A stretch of DNA of 9,245 nucleotides. Source: Clostridiaceae bacterium. Its GTDB lineage: Bacteria; Bacillota; Clostridia; Saccharofermentanales; UBA5734. The DNA lies in contig JAAYKS010000046.1 in the NCBI GenBank assembly GCA_012522285.1, positions 1 through 9,245 of the forward strand, in the 5' to 3' direction. Positions 6,461-9,245 of this stretch are shown piece after piece. The position numbers and the translations under genes are program-made. Numbering within the stretch: position 1 is the first letter of the stretch; each line of letters opens with the position of its first letter. A model generated the notes under the pieces. It saw only the letters and a list, made by a program, of their open reading frames with translations. It was not told where the DNA came from and did no database searches.

Positions 6461-6501
6461 AAAACGCGGCGGTTTCGGCAACCCGGACCGTCGCGTTTTT
6501 T
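6461..6501. terminator. Strong bidirectional rho-independent terminator
   Basis: AAAACGCGGCGGT (6461-6473) pairs along all 13 positions (one G-U) with ACCGTCGCGTTTT (6487-6499) around a 13-nt loop, followed on the plus strand by T to 6501. On the minus strand the same stem ends in TTTT, so it can end transcription of the radical SAM gene, whose stop is about 40 nt upstream. It insulates the aminomutase gene and adjoins its -35 region. Confidence 0.85.
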
Positions 6502-6538
6502 GATGTCCTGCGCAGCCGGTATAGCTACGGTCCCATCC

Positions 6539-7624
6539 TCACATGTACGCGTCTACTCCTACTTCCAGCCAGGACGCCACCCGCTCCTTGTTGCTCCAGA
6601 GCGTACACCCGCCGATCCCCTCTCCGAGTTCGCCGTGGTGTGCGCGCACTTTCGCGAGGAAGGGGGAGCGGAGCGCCTGCGCCAGACCGTCCGCCACATT
6701 CGCGTCCGCGTACGGGGCAAAGGGACAGGGTGTCGCGCTGCCGTCGACATCGACGTGCACGAATCCGCGGCCGGAGGCGAGGCACCCGCCGGTCGCCTCT
6801 TCGTCTCCCGGGAACGCAACCATGAGAAGGTTCCTGCGCTTCTCCTGGCGCCTCAAACCACGGAGCAACTCCCGTTTGGAAGCGGCATCGAGCGCCAGCG
6901 CTTCCTCTTCCCTGGACTGGGGCACGTACTCCACATAAAACACAAAACGGGCGCCTCTACGCCACACATCGTCCACAAAACCGTCACCGGTCGCCACCTG
7001 CAGATTGGCGCGCGTGGCGGTGACCGACACGCCGAACAACGCCCCCGCGGCGTCCAGTCGCGCCATCGCGTCCATAACCCCCTGGTGGGTGCCCGCACCC
7101 CGGCGCGCGTCGGTTTCGTCCCGCCCGCCTTCCAGGCTGAGAACCGGAAGAATGTGCGGATGTGCCGCGAAAAAGGCCGCCCGCTGATCGTCGATCAGCA
7201 GTCCGTTGGTAAAGACAGTAAACAGCAAGTTGGGAAATGCCGCGGCGGCATCGAGCGCGCTGGGACGCATCAGCGGCTCCCCGCCCGCGAGCATGACCAC
7301 CGAAATCCCCAGCGCGTCCGTCTCCGCATACAGGTTGTGCAGCGCCTCGTCCGGTAGCTCGGAAGTGGTCTCCCGGCGGGCATGCGAGTAACATCCCGCA
7401 CACCGCAGATTGCATACGTGTGTAAGGCTGAGAATGAGCAGGGGCGGAACCGCCAATCCGTCCTGCCGGGCAAGGGCGCGGCGGGATTCCCGACCGGCTT
7501 GACCGGCGAGGACTGCTTTGAGTCCTTCCGCTGCGCGGGGGCGCTCGCGGGACAGGGAAGCCCCGAATCGGATGGCGTCGGCGATACGGACACCGAACAA
7601 GTCGCGGACACGGATGTCGTCCAT
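6539..7624 (-). CDS. Radical SAM protein of unknown function with a short C-terminal cysteine (SPASM/twitch-like) region
   Basis: This 361-residue enzyme should bind a 4Fe-4S cluster and cleave S-adenosylmethionine. The motif CNLRCAGC supplies Cys71, Cys75 and Cys78, and GGEP at 114-117 is the usual SAM amino-group contact. A second set of cysteines, Cys281, Cys300 and Cys340, flanks a conserved-looking GRGFVHVDVDG...CPFAP stretch. This is a layout like a reduced SPASM or twitch domain that could hold one auxiliary cluster. It lacks the seven cysteines of a full SPASM domain, and no small precursor peptide gene lies beside it, so peptide maturation is not supported. The ATG at 7622-7624 has GGTGGG 9 nt upstream. 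The codon pattern is uninterrupted. The gene ends at a strong terminator. The substrate is unknown; the superfamily call is secure. Confidence 0.9.
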   Translation of the reverse strand: MDDIRVRDLFGVRIADAIRFGASLSRERPRAAEGLKAVLAGQAGRESRRALARQDGLAVPPLLILSLTHVCNLRCAGCYSHARRETTSELPDEALHNLYAETDALGISVVMLAGGEPLMRPSALDAAAAFPNLLFTVFTNGLLIDDQRAAFFAAHPHILPVLSLEGGRDETDARRGAGTHQGVMDAMARLDAAGALFGVSVTATRANLQVATGDGFVDDVWRRGARFVFYVEYVPQSREEEALALDAASKRELLRGLRRQEKRRNLLMVAFPGDEEATGGCLASGRGFVHVDVDGSATPCPFAPYADANVADGLAQALRSPFLAKVRAHHGELGEGIGGCTLWSNKERVASWLEVGVDAYM

Positions 7625-7653
7625 GGAACAAAACCCACCTATTCGCTCAAATA

Positions 7654-7672
7654 GCCGGCGGAAGCCGCCGGC
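7654..7672. repeat. Perfect 8-bp hairpin upstream of the radical SAM gene
   Basis: GCCGGCGG (7654-7661) pairs with CCGCCGGC (7665-7672) around a 3-nt loop, 30 nt before the radical SAM start. ATTCGC at 7641-7646 can instead pair with GCGAAT at 7671-7676, which shares bases with the stem. On the minus strand only TATTTG follows, so it is a poor terminator for the methyltransferase gene. It may be a leader hairpin. A weak -10-like TAAAAT lies at 7686-7691 on the minus strand, without a good -35 box. Confidence 0.5.
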
Positions 7673-7805
7673 GAATCACTTCCCCATTTTATCGCGCCTG
7701 CGCGCAAAGAACATAAAAGTTTCATTAGAAAACGCAGAAAAAGGTCTGATGGATTCTGAGGATTAGGAATGAAGCCAGGTCCCCGCGATTCCATGCGTTA
7801 AAACT

Positions 7806-8744
7806 TTACATAGCAGACGAACCCAACCGTCGCGCCAGATGCTCCATATGCCGGTTGTCCGTTCCGCAGCAGCCGCCGAAGATCCGAATTCCGGCGATCT
7901 CGAGCAGTCGGACCATCTCTTCGGAAAAATCCGCCGGGTCGGAACACTGCAGATCCGCAGCGCCGTCCAACGCCGCGTACGGCAAGGGAGAAGTGTTTGC
8001 CTGGACACCTTGAAAGCGAGCCCGGACTTGGTCTGTATCGTTCCATGGCTGCAGGAGCGCCTCGCGCACAATCGTCGGATGTACACAGTTGGCCATGTAG
8101 CATGCCGGGTTGCGCACGGTGATCGCGTCGATGAGGCAAATGGCATCCGCAAGTGTCGTCCCGTCGATCAGCCGCCCGGATCGCTCGATGGTGAAGCTGA
8201 TGATGTAGGGCAGGCCGCTGTCCGACATGGCCCGGGCCATGCCCGCAGCCTCCGGCAAAGTCGGCATAATGCCTGCATACAAAAAGTCCGCACCAGCAGC
8301 CCGGAACAGGTCCACTTGCCAGGCGTGGAAAACCCGGGCTTCCTCTTCGGGCAAGGCGCCCGCTCCGGTATAGGCGTCTCCCCGGCAACCGAGCAGACCT
8401 CCGATGTACATCTCCAGTCCGTCTGCGTATCGATCCCGGACACTGCGCAGAAAATCGACGTGTTCCTGGATCAACGTATCCTTCCGCCCCGCCGCAAGCA
8501 TGCGCTCCCGGGTGGCGCGGCGGGTCGGCGTGGCCGCAAGAAAGGGAAGCCCGTATCTCCGGGCGGTTTTCATGTAGCCCACCCAAAGAGCTTCCAAAGC
8601 AGTCGCACCCTCCGGGCGATCCAGCATTCCCGCCCACGCCACATGGGGATCCGGCGAGAGATGGAACTCCCGCTTGAGCCGCTCCGCCAGCGCCCCTTCC
8701 ATCAGGATGGCGGAGTGTGATGCCAGACATTGTGTGAATCCCAC
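7806..8744 (-). CDS. Homocysteine S-methyltransferase family protein (zinc-dependent)
   Basis: This 312-residue TIM-barrel enzyme of the pfam02574 family transfers a methyl group to homocysteine, or to a related thiol, to make methionine. The three zinc-thiolate ligands are visible: Cys220 in MANCVHP, and Cys292-Cys293 in the C-terminal GGCCGT motif. No cobalamin-binding domain follows, so the protein acts either as a stand-alone methyltransferase of the MmuM type or with a separate corrinoid partner. The donor cannot be told. The chosen start is the GTG at 8742-8744, because AGGAGA lies 6 nt before it. The in-frame TTG at 8783 would read through that site. It is 181 bp upstream of the radical SAM gene on the same strand. 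A TATAGT -10-like box at 8786-8791 is the only promoter hint. The family call is firm. Confidence 0.92.
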   Translation of the reverse strand: MGFTQCLASHSAILMEGALAERLKREFHLSPDPHVAWAGMLDRPEGATALEALWVGYMKTARRYGLPFLAATPTRRATRERMLAAGRKDTLIQEHVDFLRSVRDRYADGLEMYIGGLLGCRGDAYTGAGALPEEEARVFHAWQVDLFRAAGADFLYAGIMPTLPEAAGMARAMSDSGLPYIISFTIERSGRLIDGTTLADAICLIDAITVRNPACYMANCVHPTIVREALLQPWNDTDQVRARFQGVQANTSPLPYAALDGAADLQCSDPADFSEEMVRLLEIAGIRIFGGCCGTDNRHMEHLARRLGSSAM

Positions 8745-8901
8745 GCGCGGTCTCCTTTCGACGATGAATGCGCAGATCGCCAAGCACTATAGATTTGCAT
8801 CTTCTCAACTTTACTCTTACCCCGGGCTGTCGTGCTAGACTTACTTTGTCGGGCTTTCGATTTTTGCGTTGTCAGCCTTTCTAACAGGGAGGAATCTTCG
8901 T

Positions 8902-9245
8902 ATGGATCGCCTCACGCTTTTTCACTGTATCCAAGATCGATTACAGCACCTCGGCATTCCGTTTCAAACGGGCATCGGCGCCGATTTCGTGACCTCCCAC
9001 ACGTTTCTGGACGCGGAGTGGAGTGCCGGCAACAAACGGATCGAGTATGAAGCATCCATCCTACTGGACGAGCCGGACCAGGACGTAAATCTGTGGGAGC
9101 GCACGACCGAGACCGGCGGCGGATTGTCCGGCGGGTTCAGCGGAGGGTCCTGGTCCCAGAGCGGCACTACGCTGTTCCGCAAGGTCAAGAGCGTGCAGTA
9201 CGGGCCAGACGGAAAAGCCTACGAAATCGAGCTCGACCTGGGAGC
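8902..9245 (+). CDS. Hypothetical protein, N-terminal 114 residues (gene runs off the right edge)
   Basis: An open frame begins at the ATG at 8902-8904 and continues to the end of the window without a stop. A GGGAGG ribosome binding site about 9 nt upstream supports it. The visible part starts with a short amphipathic region (DRLTLFHCIQDRLQHLG), followed by alternating charged and hydrophobic stretches suggesting beta-strands. A Gly/Ser-rich loop (GGGLSGGFSGG with a Trp) follows at about residues 74-90. There is no signal peptide or membrane segment. I do not recognise the family. It is divergent from the methyltransferase gene, with 157 bp between the two starts. A TGCTAGACT extended -10-like sequence at about 8832-8840 is a weak promoter candidate. 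That this is a real gene is likely; its function is open. Confidence 0.7.
   Translation, partial: MDRLTLFHCIQDRLQHLGIPFQTGIGADFVTSHTFLDAEWSAGNKRIEYEASILLDEPDQDVNLWERTTETGGGLSGGFSGGSWSQSGTTLFRKVKSVQYGPDGKAYEIELDLG

Noticed and set aside
6389..7357. Plus-strand 322-codon open frame opposite the radical SAM gene
   Set aside because: It is antisense to a gene with clear motifs and its own ribosome site, and it crosses the terminator at 6461-6501. It has no recognisable domain.
7798..8808. Overlapping 336-codon minus-strand frame over the methyltransferase
   Set aside because: The other frame carries the zinc ligands and GGCCGT motif and has AGGAGA before its start; this one has no domain and is Arg/Gly-rich.
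1..9245. Frequent CGATCG hexamers (at least ten, four of them in the first 190 bases)
   Set aside because: Above my rough expectation of about three, but they lie nearly all inside genes and fit Asp/Ile/Arg/Ser codon use in GC-rich DNA; no spacing pattern suggests a repeat or an origin.
1..9245. Search for tRNA, rRNA, CRISPR, insertion sequences, phage or toxin-antitoxin genes
   Set aside because: None seen: no direct-repeat arrays, transposase motifs, terminal inverted repeats or cloverleaf-type sequences were found by eye on either strand.

Overview
The window looks like chromosomal DNA from a GC-rich anaerobic member of the Firmicutes, probably a Clostridia-type lineage. This is inferred from strong AGGAGG-type ribosome binding sites before nearly every gene, a consensus sigma-A promoter (TTGACA, 17 bp, TATTAT), a PadR / permease-prefix / DUF4097 / ABC transporter operon, and two radical SAM enzymes, one of which reads as a clostridial-type glutamate 2,3-aminomutase. 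There is no rRNA, tRNA, CRISPR array, insertion sequence, phage gene or plasmid gene. The genes are intact and tightly packed.

Layout. Bases 1-2345 (minus strand) hold a four-gene operon read right to left: a PadR-family repressor, a small four-helix membrane protein with a HAAS/permease-prefix domain, a membrane-anchored DUF4097 beta-repeat protein, and the start of an ABC transporter ATPase that runs off the left edge. It is driven by a strong promoter at 2371-2399. Bases 2346-2589 are a divergent control region with a GGTAAC/GTTACC dyad and a potentially structured leader. Bases 2590-5094 (plus strand) encode a complete Cu+-exporting P1B-ATPase (CopA) with two N-terminal metal-binding domains. 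It converges on 5124-6359 (minus), a lysine-2,3-aminomutase-family enzyme whose substrate-site residues (Lys335, Asn372) match glutamate 2,3-aminomutase. A strong bidirectional terminator at 6461-6501 separates this from 6539-7624 (minus), a radical SAM protein of unknown function with a short C-terminal cysteine domain. Next comes 7806-8744 (minus), a zinc-type homocysteine S-methyltransferase. At the right edge, 8902-9245 (plus) is the beginning of an unrecognised protein, divergent from the methyltransferase.

How the genes fit together. The left operon is a self-contained PadR-controlled envelope or export module. CopA handles copper efflux but has no CopZ, CsoR or CopY beside it here. The aminomutase would make beta-glutamate, a known osmolyte in anaerobes. 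The radical SAM protein and the methyltransferase share a strand, but 181 bp with a hairpin lie between them, so a joint role is not shown. The least understood items are the orphan radical SAM protein, the copA leader and the truncated right-edge gene. I found no clear evidence of a wholly new multi-gene system.
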